Positions 1-7,844 of a DNA stretch of 16,890 bases are shown here, one piece after another. How positions within the stretch are numbered: the first letter of the stretch is position 1; each line of letters begins with the position of its first letter. A program made the position numbers and the translations under genes. The stretch lies in contig CABSNF010000048.1 in assembly GCA_902478995.1 (NCBI GenBank), positions 1-16,890 of the forward strand, written 5' to 3'. This DNA comes from an uncultured Collinsella sp. Its GTDB lineage: Bacteria > Actinomycetota > Coriobacteriia > Coriobacteriales > Coriobacteriaceae. The notes beneath the pieces are model-generated. The model saw nothing but the letters and a program-made list of their open reading frames with translations. It did not search any database and was not told the origin of the DNA.

Positions 1-931
1 CGCCCTTGGCGGCGGCGCCCAGGCGCTCGAGCAGCTCGGAGCCCTCCTCCATAATGGTGAGATCGGCCGAGAAATCGGTGTCGAACACGTACTCAAAGCC
101 AACGCGGCGCAGCGCGCAAGCCAAGCGCTCAACGGTGGCCTCCTCGCGAGATATGCCGAGTTCCTCGCCCCAGGCGCTGCGCACGGCAGGCGCGATCTGC
201 ACCAGCACGATCTTGTCGGGATTAGCAAGCGCGTCAAACACGGTCTCGGTATCGTCGCGCTCGCGCAGCGCGCCCGTCGGGCAATGCGTGATGCACTGGC
301 CGCACGCGACGCAATCGGTCTTGCCGATCGGTGCGCGCCCGCGGGTACCCACAGCGGTATGCGTGGCGCGGTTGGTCAGGTCCCAAATCCCTAGGCCCTG
401 CACGCTCTCGCACACCTTGATGCAGCGCATGCATTTAATGCACTTGTCGTTTTCGCGGATGATGGGGAAATCGAAATCCCAACCCTCGCCCGCCAAATGC
501 CTTTGATACGGCAGATAGAAAATGCCCAGGTCGTTGGCGATGGTCTGCAGGTTGCAGTTGCCGCTGCGCACGCAGCTCGTGCACTGCGAATCGTGCTGGG
601 ACAGTAGCAGCTGCACGTTGGTGCGACGGGCCTCGCGGGCCTTGGGGCTGTTGGTGTGGACCATCATGCCGTCGAGCACGTAGTTGTTGCAGGCGGCAAC
701 CAGCTGGTCGCAGCCCTCAACCTCGACCACGCACACGCGGCAGCCACCGATCTCGTTCAGATCGCGCAGATAGCACAGGGTGGGAATCTGGATGCCGACG
801 GACTTGGCCGCATCCAGGATCGTGGTATGCTCGGGAACCACGACCTCGCAATTATCGATAGTGAGCTTGACCATGTTGTGCGCTCCGTTTTCGCTGTTGT
901 CGCCGACGGTGGTTTTGTTGAGCTCTACCAT
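1..931 (-). CDS. hydA: [FeFe] hydrogenase catalytic subunit, N-terminal part (runs off the left edge)
   Basis: Catalytic subunit of a cytoplasmic [FeFe] hydrogenase (reversible 2H+ + 2e- to H2). The 310 codons present hold the electron-relay domains: a plant-type [2Fe-2S] domain (C53, C64, C67, C81), a His-ligated [4Fe-4S] site (H113, C117, C120, C126) and two [4Fe-4S] motifs (C164/167/170/174 and C207/210/213/217). The H-cluster domain begins at about residue 245 with an APAVR..WGEE stretch; the H-cluster cysteine motifs would lie outside the window. The chosen ATG (929-931) follows GGGAGGAA and overlaps the end of the upstream gene by 7 nt, so the two are probably translationally coupled. 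An internal ATG at 874 is the alternative and still leaves the whole [2Fe-2S] domain. The pairing with a GltD-like protein suggests the group A2, glutamate-synthase-linked class; this is inferred from context. Confidence 0.93.
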   Translation of the reverse strand, partial: MVELNKTTVGDNSENGAHNMVKLTIDNCEVVVPEHTTILDAAKSVGIQIPTLCYLRDLNEIGGCRVCVVEVEGCDQLVAACNNYVLDGMMVHTNSPKAREARRTNVQLLLSQHDSQCTSCVRSGNCNLQTIANDLGIFYLPYQRHLAGEGWDFDFPIIRENDKCIKCMRCIKVCESVQGLGIWDLTNRATHTAVGTRGRAPIGKTDCVACGQCITHCPTGALRERDDTETVFDALANPDKIVLVQIAPAVRSAWGEELGISREEATVERLACALRRVGFEYVFDTDFSADLTIMEEGSELLERLGAAAKG

Positions 932-2757
932 TCCAGGTTCCTCCCTCCGCGGAACGCGCCAAAGCCAAAGTGGTCGCAGCGCAGGCAGCGGCTCGCCTCC
1001 TGGCGCGCCTCCTGCTCGGTGAGACCCTGCTCGACCAGATTCCAATCGTGAATGCGCTCGCCGGCCTCGCGCTCGCCCAGCTCGCAGCGGCCGCACTCGT
1101 GCTTGCCCTTAAACTGCACGGTCGGCAGCTCCACGTCGAGCTTGATCTTGTGGTCAAAGCCCAGGTAGCGGTCGATGTTTGCCGAAGCCACGCGGCCGGC
1201 GTTGATGGCACGAATGACGGTGGCGGGACCGGTCTGGCAGTCGCCGCCGCTAAAGAGGCCATCGAAGTTGGGCACGGCGCCGTCCGAATCGGTAACGACG
1301 CGACCCCACTTACAGGCGATGCCCACCTCCTCAAACGGCTTGGAATCGATGTCCTGGCCAATGGCCACAAACACGCGCTCGCAGGGAATGACGCGCTCGG
1401 GCGTGGCTGCGGCACGCGGGGCCGGACGCCCACGGCGAGGCTCGCCGATAATCTGCGGTTGCACGCGCAGGCCGCTCACGCGACCATCTTCGCCCGTCTC
1501 GATGGCGAGCGGCGCCGTGAGCTCCAGAACCTCGCAACCCTCGGCCTGGGCGCCGGCGATTTCGGCGTCCTGAGCCGTCATATCGCAGATGCGACGGCGG
1601 TAGACGATGCTTACCTTTTCGGCGCCGCAGCGCACGGCGGAGCGCGCCACGTCCATGGCCACGTTGCCGCCGCCGATGACGCACACGCGCTGGCCGCTCA
1701 GGTCGGGCAGTTCGTCGTCACCGATGGCACGCAGCATCTTGACGGCCGACTCCACGCCGGGCGCCTCTTCGCCCGGAAGGCCGAGCTTCTTATCGCTGTG
1801 GGCACCGATGGCCAGGTAGACGGCATCGAACTCGTCGCGCAGGCGGGCAAGCTCCTCGCCGTTGACGGAGTGGTCGAGCTTAACGTCGATACCGGCGCTC
1901 AAGATCCAGTCGATCTCGGCCTGCAGGCGCTCACGCGGCAGACGATAGCTGGGGATGCCATAGCGCAGCATGCCGCCCAGGTGGTGGCGCTGCTCAAAGA
2001 TGGTCACCTTATGGCCCATCACGGCCAGGTAGTAGGCGCAGGAAAGGCCGGCCGGGCCGCCGCCGATCACGGCGACGCGCTTACCGGTGTTGTCCACTAC
2101 ATGTGGCTTGTGGTCGTTGAGGTCACTGTGCTCAACGGCAAAACGCTTGAGGGCGAGAATGTTCATGGGGTCGTCGACCATGCCGCGGCGGCAGTGCATC
2201 TCGCAGGGATGCTCACACACCAGGCCGCAAACGAGCGGCAGCGGGTTGTTCTTGCGGATGACCTTGACGGCATCGGCATAACGGCCGGCCTCGACGAGCG
2301 AGATGTACCCGGGAATGTCGACGTGCGCCGGGCAGCCCGAAACGCACGGGACGCGGGCCTCGCGGTCAAAGCCACAGGAGTGCTCGCGGATGTGATGCTC
2401 AAAATCGTCGCGAAAACCGCGAATGGCCGTGAGTGCCATGGCGCCAGCTTCGTAGCCGATGGCGCAGTCGCTCGAAAGGTAGATGGTGCGGGCCGTGCGC
2501 TCAATCAAGTTGAGCGTGGACTCGTCGGCGCGGCCCTCGAGCACATCGGCGAGCAGGTCGCTCAGCGCGCTCAGGCCCACGCGGCAGGGCGTGCACTTGC
2601 CGCAGCTCTGGGTGGAGCACAGGTTGACGAGCGCCGCCGTAAACTCGACGGGGCACGGGGCGAGTGAACTCACCGCCAGACGACGTCCGAGTGCATCGTG
2701 CAGGTCGTCCATGACGGCCTGAGCGTGGCTGCGTTCCATTACGTGCAGTCGAGCCAT
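925..2757 (-). CDS. NuoF C-terminal domain fused to GltD-like FAD/NAD(P) oxidoreductase, hydrogenase partner subunit
   Basis: A 610-residue iron-sulfur flavoprotein. Residues about 40-125 match the iron-sulfur end of NuoF/HydB (C52-G-K-C55-T-P-C58 and C98) without the NuoF FMN/NADH fold. Residues about 130-215 match the N-terminal Fe-S domain of GltD/dihydropyrimidine dehydrogenase (C138..C142, then LVCGLVCEHPCEMHC). Next come an FAD-binding VAVIGGGPAGLSCAYYLA stretch and an NAD(P)-binding VCVIGGGNVAMDVARS stretch, as in glutamate synthase small subunits. The C-terminus adds a CLRC pair. It most likely passes electrons between NAD(P)H or ferredoxin and the hydrogenase encoded directly downstream, which it overlaps. 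The ATG at 2755-2757 is chosen because AGGGG lies 5 nt upstream; a GTG at 2772 is in frame but has no ribosome site. Annotation as plain glutamate synthase beta subunit would be misleading, because no large subunit is visible. Confidence 0.9.
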   Translation of the reverse strand: MARLHVMERSHAQAVMDDLHDALGRRLAVSSLAPCPVEFTAALVNLCSTQSCGKCTPCRVGLSALSDLLADVLEGRADESTLNLIERTARTIYLSSDCAIGYEAGAMALTAIRGFRDDFEHHIREHSCGFDREARVPCVSGCPAHVDIPGYISLVEAGRYADAVKVIRKNNPLPLVCGLVCEHPCEMHCRRGMVDDPMNILALKRFAVEHSDLNDHKPHVVDNTGKRVAVIGGGPAGLSCAYYLAVMGHKVTIFEQRHHLGGMLRYGIPSYRLPRERLQAEIDWILSAGIDVKLDHSVNGEELARLRDEFDAVYLAIGAHSDKKLGLPGEEAPGVESAVKMLRAIGDDELPDLSGQRVCVIGGGNVAMDVARSAVRCGAEKVSIVYRRRICDMTAQDAEIAGAQAEGCEVLELTAPLAIETGEDGRVSGLRVQPQIIGEPRRGRPAPRAAATPERVIPCERVFVAIGQDIDSKPFEEVGIACKWGRVVTDSDGAVPNFDGLFSGGDCQTGPATVIRAINAGRVASANIDRYLGFDHKIKLDVELPTVQFKGKHECGRCELGEREAGERIHDWNLVEQGLTEQEARQEASRCLRCDHFGFGAFRGGRNLEW

Positions 2758-2778
2758 AAGATCCCCTCTCACATGACA

Positions 2779-2925
2779 GCCCGGAGGCGAGGCCGGGCGA
2801 AATTGCTACACGCACAACACTGACCTAAAAAGTTGTTAGGTCTCCACGCAGTTCGGCAGGCGGTATGAAATGTCACCATCAGCGGTGAAAATGAACATTA
2901 TCGCAGATAAATGCCATATTTGATA
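2779..2925 (-). promoter_or_regulatory. Leader and possible promoter of the hydrogenase operon
   Basis: A GATAAT hexamer on the minus strand (2897-2902) has only a poor -35 match about 17 bp upstream (TATCAA, 2920-2925). The following leader can form two small hairpins: 7-bp arms 2822-2828/2836-2842 and 6-bp arms 2779-2784/2793-2798, the second just before the ribosome site. No U-run follows either hairpin. Promoter and structures are suggestions from sequence only. Confidence 0.3.
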
Positions 2926-2944
2926 AAACGCGTTACCAAACGAC

Positions 2945-2980
2945 AATGCCCCGCCCACGCAATCACGTGGGCGGGGCATT
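2945..2980 (-). terminator. Terminator hairpin downstream of the PTS/GH4 operon
   Basis: A perfect 15-bp stem (arms 2945-2959 and 2966-2980) with a 6-nt loop lies 33 bp after the GH4 stop codon. The arms are rich in G and C. There is no long T-run on either side, so termination efficiency is uncertain. It separates the PTS operon from the hydrogenase operon. Confidence 0.7.
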
Positions 2981-3013
2981 GCTTCAGGCATGCGGCCAGC
3001 GACCCTGTTGCTT

Positions 3014-4396
3014 TTACTTAAGCTCGGGCCAGTAACCCTTGTTGGCCTCGATCATGTCGTCGAGAACCTCCTTGGCGACCTTCATCGACGGCACGGTCTT
3101 GTTGAGCGTAAAGGCCTTAAGCGCCTTCTCGTACGAACCCTCGATCGTAGCCTCGACAATGAGCTTCTCGGAGTTCAGCTGCTGCATCATGAGGCCCTGC
3201 TGGAACAGCGGAATGTTGTCGCGGCTGATGACCTCGGGGCCGTTCTTGCCAATGTAGGCAGGCAGCTCGACCATAGCGTCGTAGGGCATGTTGGGGATGG
3301 CGCCCTTGTTCTCGCAAATGACCAGGAAGCGCTGCTTGGTGTCGTTCTTCAGAGCGATAGCCAGATCGGCAATCCAGTCGCCGTGGCTGCCCGCATAGAA
3401 CGTGCTCTCGTCGATCTCGCCCGTCTTCTCGTAATGGTCGATACCATCAAAGAGGTTCTTCTCACGCGTCTCCTCAACCTCGTTAGCACGGGTGCGCTCG
3501 GGGTTGGAGTGCTCGACGAACTCCTTCTGCTGCAGGTAGTAGTTCAGATACGTGTTGGGCAGGTACTCCGGGAAGCACTCCATGATCTCGTACTCGCCCT
3601 TCCAGACGTAGTACCAGCTGCCCTTGGTGTGGCGGTTCTGCTCAGGGTGCTCGTCGGTAGCCTCCTCGGGCTTCTTTGCCATGAGCGAGCCCATGCCCTT
3701 GAGGTAAGAATCGGGCAGCAGAATCTCATGCTCCTTGATGTACTCGCGCAGCTGCGGCAGGACCTCCTCGCCCTTGTGGCGGATCGAGGTGAACCAACCA
3801 AAGTGGTTGAGGCCAAAGTAATCGTACTCGACATCCTTCTTGTCGATATCGAGCGCGGCGCAAACCACGTCGATGATCGCGATCGGCATGTCGCAGATGT
3901 TGATGATGCGAGCGTTGGGACGCAGCACACGGCAGCCCTCGGAGACGATTGCGGCAGGATTGGAGTAGTTGAGAATCCAGTAATCCTTCTTGGCGTACTT
4001 CTCAACGTCATCGATCAGCTCGACCATGGGGAAGATGGTGCGCATGCCGTAGGCAAGGCCGCCGCAACCGCAAGTCTCCTGACCCACGCAGCCGTGACGC
4101 AGCGGAATCTTCTCGTCCTGCTCGCGCATGGCGTAGCCGCCCACGCGCATCTGGGCAAACACGAAGCTCGCGTCGGTGAAAGCCGTCTTTTTGTCGGTGG
4201 TCACCGTGAGCTTGATGTCCAGGCCAAGGTCCTCGTGCAGAATCCAGTCCACGAGCACGCCAATCTTGCGCTGGCGCTCCTCGTTGATGTCGTACAGACG
4301 AATCTCGTCAACGTCGAGCTCGTCCTTGCGCAGGGCGATGGACTTGACGATGCCGGGGGTAAAGGTGGATCCGCCACCACACAGAGTAATGATCAT
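3014..4396 (-). CDS. glvA: Family 4 glycoside hydrolase, 6-phospho-alpha-glucosidase (MalA/GlvA/MalH type)
   Basis: Hydrolyses intracellular 6-phospho-alpha-glucosides such as maltose 6-phosphate, using NAD+ and a divalent metal through the redox-elimination mechanism of GH4. Visible features are the N-terminal dinucleotide-binding CGGGSTFTPG (6-15), the NYSNPAA substrate/NAD segment (143-149), the metal-ligand cysteine in CDMP (168-171) and GLNHFGW with H198. CDMP marks alpha-specific members; 6-phospho-beta-glucosidases usually carry CN[VI]P here. The 460-residue length is typical. The start lies 3 nt after the EIICB stop, and its GGAG ribosome site is inside the end of that gene, so translation is coupled. 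It is the last gene of the operon, consistent with hydrolysing what the PTS imports. The exact sugar (maltose, trehalulose, sucrose isomers) cannot be told from sequence. Confidence 0.95.
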   Translation of the reverse strand: MIITLCGGGSTFTPGIVKSIALRKDELDVDEIRLYDINEERQRKIGVLVDWILHEDLGLDIKLTVTTDKKTAFTDASFVFAQMRVGGYAMREQDEKIPLRHGCVGQETCGCGGLAYGMRTIFPMVELIDDVEKYAKKDYWILNYSNPAAIVSEGCRVLRPNARIINICDMPIAIIDVVCAALDIDKKDVEYDYFGLNHFGWFTSIRHKGEEVLPQLREYIKEHEILLPDSYLKGMGSLMAKKPEEATDEHPEQNRHTKGSWYYVWKGEYEIMECFPEYLPNTYLNYYLQQKEFVEHSNPERTRANEVEETREKNLFDGIDHYEKTGEIDESTFYAGSHGDWIADLAIALKNDTKQRFLVICENKGAIPNMPYDAMVELPAYIGKNGPEVISRDNIPLFQQGLMMQQLNSEKLIVEATIEGSYEKALKAFTLNKTVPSMKVAKEVLDDMIEANKGYWPELK

Positions 4397-4399
4397 TGT

Positions 4400-6016
4400 T
4401 TACTGCTCCTTCTCAATTGCGTTTTCGACCTTGTCGCGCATCTCGGCGACCTTCATGCCAAAGATGATCTGGATATTGTTGCCGTTGCGGTTGATGCCGC
4501 TGTTGGGCACGTGGTTGATGAGATCCTCATCGATGAGGTCCGGGTTCTTAACGTTCACGCGGAGACGCGTAAAGCAGTTCTCGAGCTCTTCGATGTTGTC
4601 CTTGCCACCAAGACCTGCAACCAGGTCGGCAATGCCCGCATCGACGCCCTCTGCGGGAGCCGCGGCAACAGCGCCCTGCTTCACCGCGACAGACGCGGCG
4701 GCCTCGCCCTCGGCAACGGACTCGGCGAGCTCGGACTCCTCCTCGCGACCAGGCGTGTGAAGGTTGAGCTTCTTGATGAGGAAGGTGAAGAGGAAGAAGT
4801 ACAGAGCGGCGTTGACGACTCCAAGCACCAGCATAACCGGCCAGTTGGTCTTATCGACACCGAGGACCAGGTTGGAAACCACGATGTTGATGATGCCGCC
4901 TGCAGTCGAAGCGGGCACGGAGAGGACCTTGAGCAGGACCAGGAAGATGCCGGAAAGAACCGAGTGAACGACAAAGAGCACGGGAGCGGCAAAGACGAAG
5001 AGGAAGTCCATGGGCTCGGTCACGCAGGAGAGCACGGCGGTGATGATCAGCGGGATGATAACGGCTTTGGTCTTATCCTTGTTCCCCTTGTAAGCGGTGA
5101 CGATAAAGGCGAGACCGATACCGATGTAGGGCCACAGGTTGTTGAAGGTGTAGCTGTTGAAGTAGGTGCTATCGGAGAAGGGCTGGCCCGTCATTGCCAT
5201 CTCGGCAACACGGATGGGATAGGCACCGGCGATAACCTGATCACCCAGCGTCAGGGTGCCACCCACATCGGAGAACTGGAACGGGGTGTAGATGAGGTGG
5301 TGCAGACCGGTGGGAACGAGCAACTTGTTGAGCATGCCGTAGATAAACAGACCGATGTTGCCCGACTCTTTAATGATGCCGGCAACGGAGGAGATGGCAC
5401 CCTGAACCGGAGGCCAAACGATGCAGAAGCCAGCGCCCATGATCCAGGAAATGATGATCATGATCAGGAACGGAAAGCGAACGCCCGAGAACATCGAAAG
5501 GGCAATGGGGAACTGCTTGTTCGAGTACTTGTTGAACACGGCGCCGGTGATGCAACCAAGAATGATGCCGCCAAACACGCCGGTATCGAGCACCTGAATG
5601 CCCATAACGGTGGCCTGGCCGGTTCCGGTAAGGCCGAGCATGCCGCTCGCATCGGCAAGAGAGCCGGTGGCGTTGAGCACGATGTTGTTAGCCTGCAGGA
5701 ACAGGAAGAACGACATCAGGGCGATCAGCGAGGCATGGCCCTTGTTCTTCTTTGCCATGGCGCCGGCGATGCCAACGCAGAACAGAATCGAGAGGTTGTT
5801 GATGATAAACATCAGCGACTGATAGACAACGGCGCCCACAAGCTGGAACGGACCGGAGCCCAGTACGGGGACCAAAGCGCAGATGGTCTTGTTGGTCAGA
5901 ATGATGCCCACGATGAGCAGGATGCCGGCAACCGAGAGATACATCATCGGCTGGACGATCGACTTCGCGAACACCTCCAACGGCGCTTTGAAATTGAACT
6001 TCTTTTTTGCGGTCAT
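4400..6016 (-). CDS. PTS alpha-glucoside (maltose-type) transporter, EIICB component
   Basis: Membrane permease that imports a glucoside while phosphorylating it. The 538-residue protein has an N-terminal EIIC of the glucose/maltose family with many hydrophobic segments (about 25-420) and the GLHHLIYTPF loop seen in GlvC/MalX-type proteins. An acidic, Ala-rich linker leads to a C-terminal EIIB with the phosphorylated cysteine in NCFTRLRV (C481). No EIIA domain is fused; a separate EIIA gene lies upstream. The ATG at 6014-6016 (MTAKKKF) is chosen because GGGGAG precedes it; an in-frame ATG at 6043 lacks a ribosome site. GH4 directly downstream supports an alpha-glucoside substrate. Expression is probably driven from the promoter before EIIA, under antitermination control. 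Confidence 0.94.
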   Translation of the reverse strand: MTAKKKFNFKAPLEVFAKSIVQPMMYLSVAGILLIVGIILTNKTICALVPVLGSGPFQLVGAVVYQSLMFIINNLSILFCVGIAGAMAKKNKGHASLIALMSFFLFLQANNIVLNATGSLADASGMLGLTGTGQATVMGIQVLDTGVFGGIILGCITGAVFNKYSNKQFPIALSMFSGVRFPFLIMIIISWIMGAGFCIVWPPVQGAISSVAGIIKESGNIGLFIYGMLNKLLVPTGLHHLIYTPFQFSDVGGTLTLGDQVIAGAYPIRVAEMAMTGQPFSDSTYFNSYTFNNLWPYIGIGLAFIVTAYKGNKDKTKAVIIPLIITAVLSCVTEPMDFLFVFAAPVLFVVHSVLSGIFLVLLKVLSVPASTAGGIINIVVSNLVLGVDKTNWPVMLVLGVVNAALYFFLFTFLIKKLNLHTPGREEESELAESVAEGEAAASVAVKQGAVAAAPAEGVDAGIADLVAGLGGKDNIEELENCFTRLRVNVKNPDLIDEDLINHVPNSGINRNGNNIQIIFGMKVAEMRDKVENAIEKEQ

Positions 6017-6055
6017 AGCGGTACTCCCCTTCCTTTTCCGCAAATTAAGACAGAT

Positions 6056-6108
6056 GTGCCCTGGACAAGACCGTAAGCCTTGCCTTATATCAATCGATGT
6101 GTGGGCAC
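6056..6108 (-). other. Possible RNA hairpin between the antiterminator and EIICB genes
   Basis: The 99-bp gap can fold on the minus strand as an outer 6-bp stem (6103-6108 with 6056-6061, GTGCCC/GGGCAC) around an inner 6-bp stem with one G-U pair (6079-6084 with 6064-6069). It does not resemble a RAT sequence and has no T-run. It may be a processing or stability element, or chance. Confidence 0.25.
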
Positions 6109-6115
6109 GTTATGC

Positions 6116-6982
6116 CTAGAGACCAGGTTCTCCAAGCAGGTTAACAATGTGATATGCGAGATAACTCTTCTCGGCATCGGTAACGACAACGTTATAGGTA
6201 GACGACAAGTGGGCGGCTATGGCGTCCGCGCACGAGAATGCGCACGGATACGCCGTTTCATCGATTCGGAACAGCGCGTCTCCGTTGATTTGCCCGGCCG
6301 TAGGATCGAGCGCTCGCTGTGCGAAAAACTGCAGGTGACGAACGAAACGTTCGTAAGGCAACGAGGTGTCATCGAGGGTCGTAGCATAGCGCTTGGAAAC
6401 AATCGCGAGCACGTCGCGAACAAGCTGGACCGAAACAATCAGGCGGTCAGAGCGCTGCGGCATGGTGGCGTTGACGATATGCAAGGTAATGAAACCCTGC
6501 TCTTCTTCGCTCATCTGGATGCCCATATACTCCTTGATAATCTGCAGCGCACGGCCCGCAAGCGCATACTCCTTGCGATAGAACTGCTGGATCTCGAGCA
6601 GCAACGGATTCTCACAGGAGACGCCCTTGCGCTCGCGCTCCAAAGCAAGGCTGATATGGTCTGCGAGAGCAATGAGAATCTTGTCGTTGATATCAACATT
6701 GAGCTCTCGACGGAGCATCTGAACGATGTCCTCGGAAATCACGAGGTTGACGGTGGGGATGGACTCCAAAAGATGTGCCAAGCGGTCGATCGTACGCGAA
6801 TCCTGAGAAGTTCCCTCCTGCAACGCGTAGGTCTTTTCGATCGACGCCTCGTCGATGGCATCGCCGGCATGACGACCAAAGCAGAGGCCTCGACCGATGA
6901 CGATGAGCTCGGAGCCATCGTCCGAAGTGACCATTGCGACGTTGTTGTTAAAAACTCGCTTGATAACCACGGTACCCACCAC
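6116..6982 (-). CDS. BglG/LicT-family transcriptional antiterminator with two PTS regulation domains
   Basis: RNA-binding antiterminator that lets transcription continue through a leader terminator when its PTS sugar is present. Residues 1-55 form the CAT RNA-binding domain (IKRVFNNN, ELIVIGRG, FGRHAGD). PRD1 (about 65-175) and PRD2 (about 180-288) follow. The four regulatory histidines are all present: H109 and H168 in PRD1, H216 and H278 in PRD2, each offset by nine from LicT H100/H159/H207/H269. The start is a GTG 6 nt after the EIIA stop with a weak ribosome site, so coupling to EIIA is likely; GTG codons at 6979 or 6970 are possible alternatives. Its probable target is the leader upstream of EIIA (7527-7614), making the operon autoregulated. 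The in-operon location supports dual control by EII-mediated inhibition and HPr-mediated activation, as in LicT; that is inferred from the family. Confidence 0.95.
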   Translation of the reverse strand: MVGTVVIKRVFNNNVAMVTSDDGSELIVIGRGLCFGRHAGDAIDEASIEKTYALQEGTSQDSRTIDRLAHLLESIPTVNLVISEDIVQMLRRELNVDINDKILIALADHISLALERERKGVSCENPLLLEIQQFYRKEYALAGRALQIIKEYMGIQMSEEEQGFITLHIVNATMPQRSDRLIVSVQLVRDVLAIVSKRYATTLDDTSLPYERFVRHLQFFAQRALDPTAGQINGDALFRIDETAYPCAFSCADAIAAHLSSTYNVVVTDAEKSYLAYHIVNLLGEPGL

Positions 6983-6988
6983 AAGAAT

Positions 6989-7501
6989 TTACTCGGAAAG
7001 CCAGATGACAGGCTCTTTAACAGCGACAGGGCCGGAAGCATGCTCGCGAAGAGTCGAGTTCTCCGAACGCTCGCACACGATAACGAAAACCGTGGGATCA
7101 AAGCCGGCAGCGCGAACCACGTCGAAATCGACCTCGACGAGGGGCTGGCCCGCGTCAACGTGATCACCCTGGGCAACAAGCGCATGGAAGCCCTTGCCCT
7201 CAAGTTTAACAGTGTCGATTCCGATATGCAGCATCACCTGAGCAGAGCTGTCGTCGGACATGATGCCCAGCGCGTGCTCAGTCGGAAACAGAGCCGCGAC
7301 GGTGCCGGAAACAGGAGCGCACACCGTTCCCTCTTGGGGAGCCACGGCAACGCCATCGCCCACTGCACGGCTGCTAAAAGCGGGGTCATTGGTATTTTCT
7401 AGATGAACAAGCTCGCCGGAAACGGGAGCGAGGATTTCGAACTCGGAAGCCGCAGTCGTCTGCTTATCCGAGCCACCCATTAGGCGAGAAAAGAAACCCA
7501 T
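6989..7501 (-). CDS. PTS glucose-family EIIA protein (Crr-like)
   Basis: Cytoplasmic phosphocarrier that takes phosphate from HPr and passes it to the EIIB domain of the transporter. The 170-residue protein is a single glucose-type EIIA domain: APVSGE (25-30), LFPTEHALGI with H76, and LHIGIDTV with the phosphorylated H92, matching E. coli EIIA-Glc H75 and H90. The ATG at 7499-7501 (MGFFSRLMGG) is preferred, with AAGGGA about 9 nt upstream; an in-frame ATG at 7519 lies against the leader hairpin and has no ribosome site. First gene of the operon. Its separation from EIICB means it could also serve other glucose-family transporters. Confidence 0.93.
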   Translation of the reverse strand: MGFFSRLMGGSDKQTTAASEFEILAPVSGELVHLENTNDPAFSSRAVGDGVAVAPQEGTVCAPVSGTVAALFPTEHALGIMSDDSSAQVMLHIGIDTVKLEGKGFHALVAQGDHVDAGQPLVEVDFDVVRAAGFDPTVFVIVCERSENSTLREHASGPVAVKEPVIWLSE

Positions 7502-7526
7502 GGTGACATGTCCCTTCATAAATATA

Positions 7527-7589
7527 GCCCAACCAAAATCAATCGAATGCGCCCATTGAGACGCACGCGATCAAAGACTTTGGTTAGGC
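7527..7589 (-). terminator. Conditional leader terminator of the PTS operon
   Basis: On the minus strand 7579-7589 pairs with 7527-7537 (11 bp, one G-U). Inside, ATCG/CGAT and TGCG/CGCA blocks extend the hairpin. A U-rich but interrupted tail (TATATTTAT) follows, ending just before the EIIA ribosome site. The 5' arm shares bases with the candidate antiterminator hairpin at 7582-7614, so the two folds exclude each other, the classic layout for a BglG/LicT-controlled operon. Confidence 0.55.
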
Positions 7590-7614
7590 CCACGTCCGAG
7601 GGGACTCGGTAACC
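7582..7614 (-). promoter_or_regulatory. Candidate RAT (ribonucleic antiterminator) hairpin
   Basis: On the minus strand GGTTA (7610-7614) pairs with TAACC (7582-7586) and CCGAG (7605-7609) with CTCGG (7596-7600), with a TCCC loop and a 9-nt one-sided bulge. GGTTAC near the 5' side and GGCCTAACC at the 3' side recall the ends of LicT/BglG RAT sequences (TGTTAC and GGCAAAACC), but the match is not close. Position, overlap with the terminator and the antiterminator gene in the operon are the main support. Confidence 0.45.
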
Positions 7615-7638
7615 TTCCGCATTTCTTTTACGGGGGTT

Positions 7639-7666
7639 ATTGTAGACAAGCCCAAAGCCGGAACAA
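7639..7666 (-). promoter_or_regulatory. Promoter of the PTS/GH4 operon
   Basis: Minus-strand -35 TTGTTC (7661-7666) and -10 TACAAT (7639-7644) with a 16-bp spacer. Transcription would start near 7632, leaving a leader of about 130 nt that contains the antitermination structures before EIIA. Confidence 0.6.
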
Positions 7667-7717
7667 TCATTATGACCGGCGAACGGTATTTTTTCTCCGA
7701 TAAACGGTATTTAAGCG

Positions 7718-7831
7718 GCACTTAGGGACGTTCCTTTTCTGCCGGCACTCGGGGACACTCCTCACTCTGGTGCATTGGGGACAGGTTTGTTTGCACCAGG
7801 TTGGTGCAGATTAACCTGGCCCCATTGCACC
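7718..7831. repeat. GGGAC repeat cluster ending in a nested hairpin (REP-like)
   Basis: Three related units carry GGGAC at 7725-7729, 7752-7756 and 7778-7782, spaced 27 and 26 bp. The first two share GCACT..GGGAC..TCCT. The third is the left arm (7769-7787) of an imperfect 19-bp inverted repeat with 7813-7831 (17 of 19 paired), which encloses a second hairpin, TGCACC (7792-7797) with GGTGCA (7803-7808). The cluster lies between the PTS promoter and the stop codon of the ferredoxin gene, so it may also end transcription of that gene. The core GGTGCATTGGGG recurs inverted at 8704-8715. Resemblance to REP-type elements is inferred from structure. Confidence 0.75.
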
Positions 7832-7844
7832 AATTTCGTATGCG

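Noticed and set aside
970..2667. A 565-codon plus-strand open frame
   Set aside because: Antisense shadow of the NuoF/GltD-like gene; the minus-strand product carries all the Fe-S and nucleotide-binding motifs.
2990..6076. A 1028-codon plus-strand open frame
   Set aside because: It is antisense to the GH4 and EIICB genes, whose proteins are clearly recognisable. The translated product has no known motifs; it arises from GC-rich codon bias.
6080..7402. A 440-codon plus-strand open frame
   Set aside because: Antisense to the antiterminator and EIIA genes, which keep all active-site histidines.
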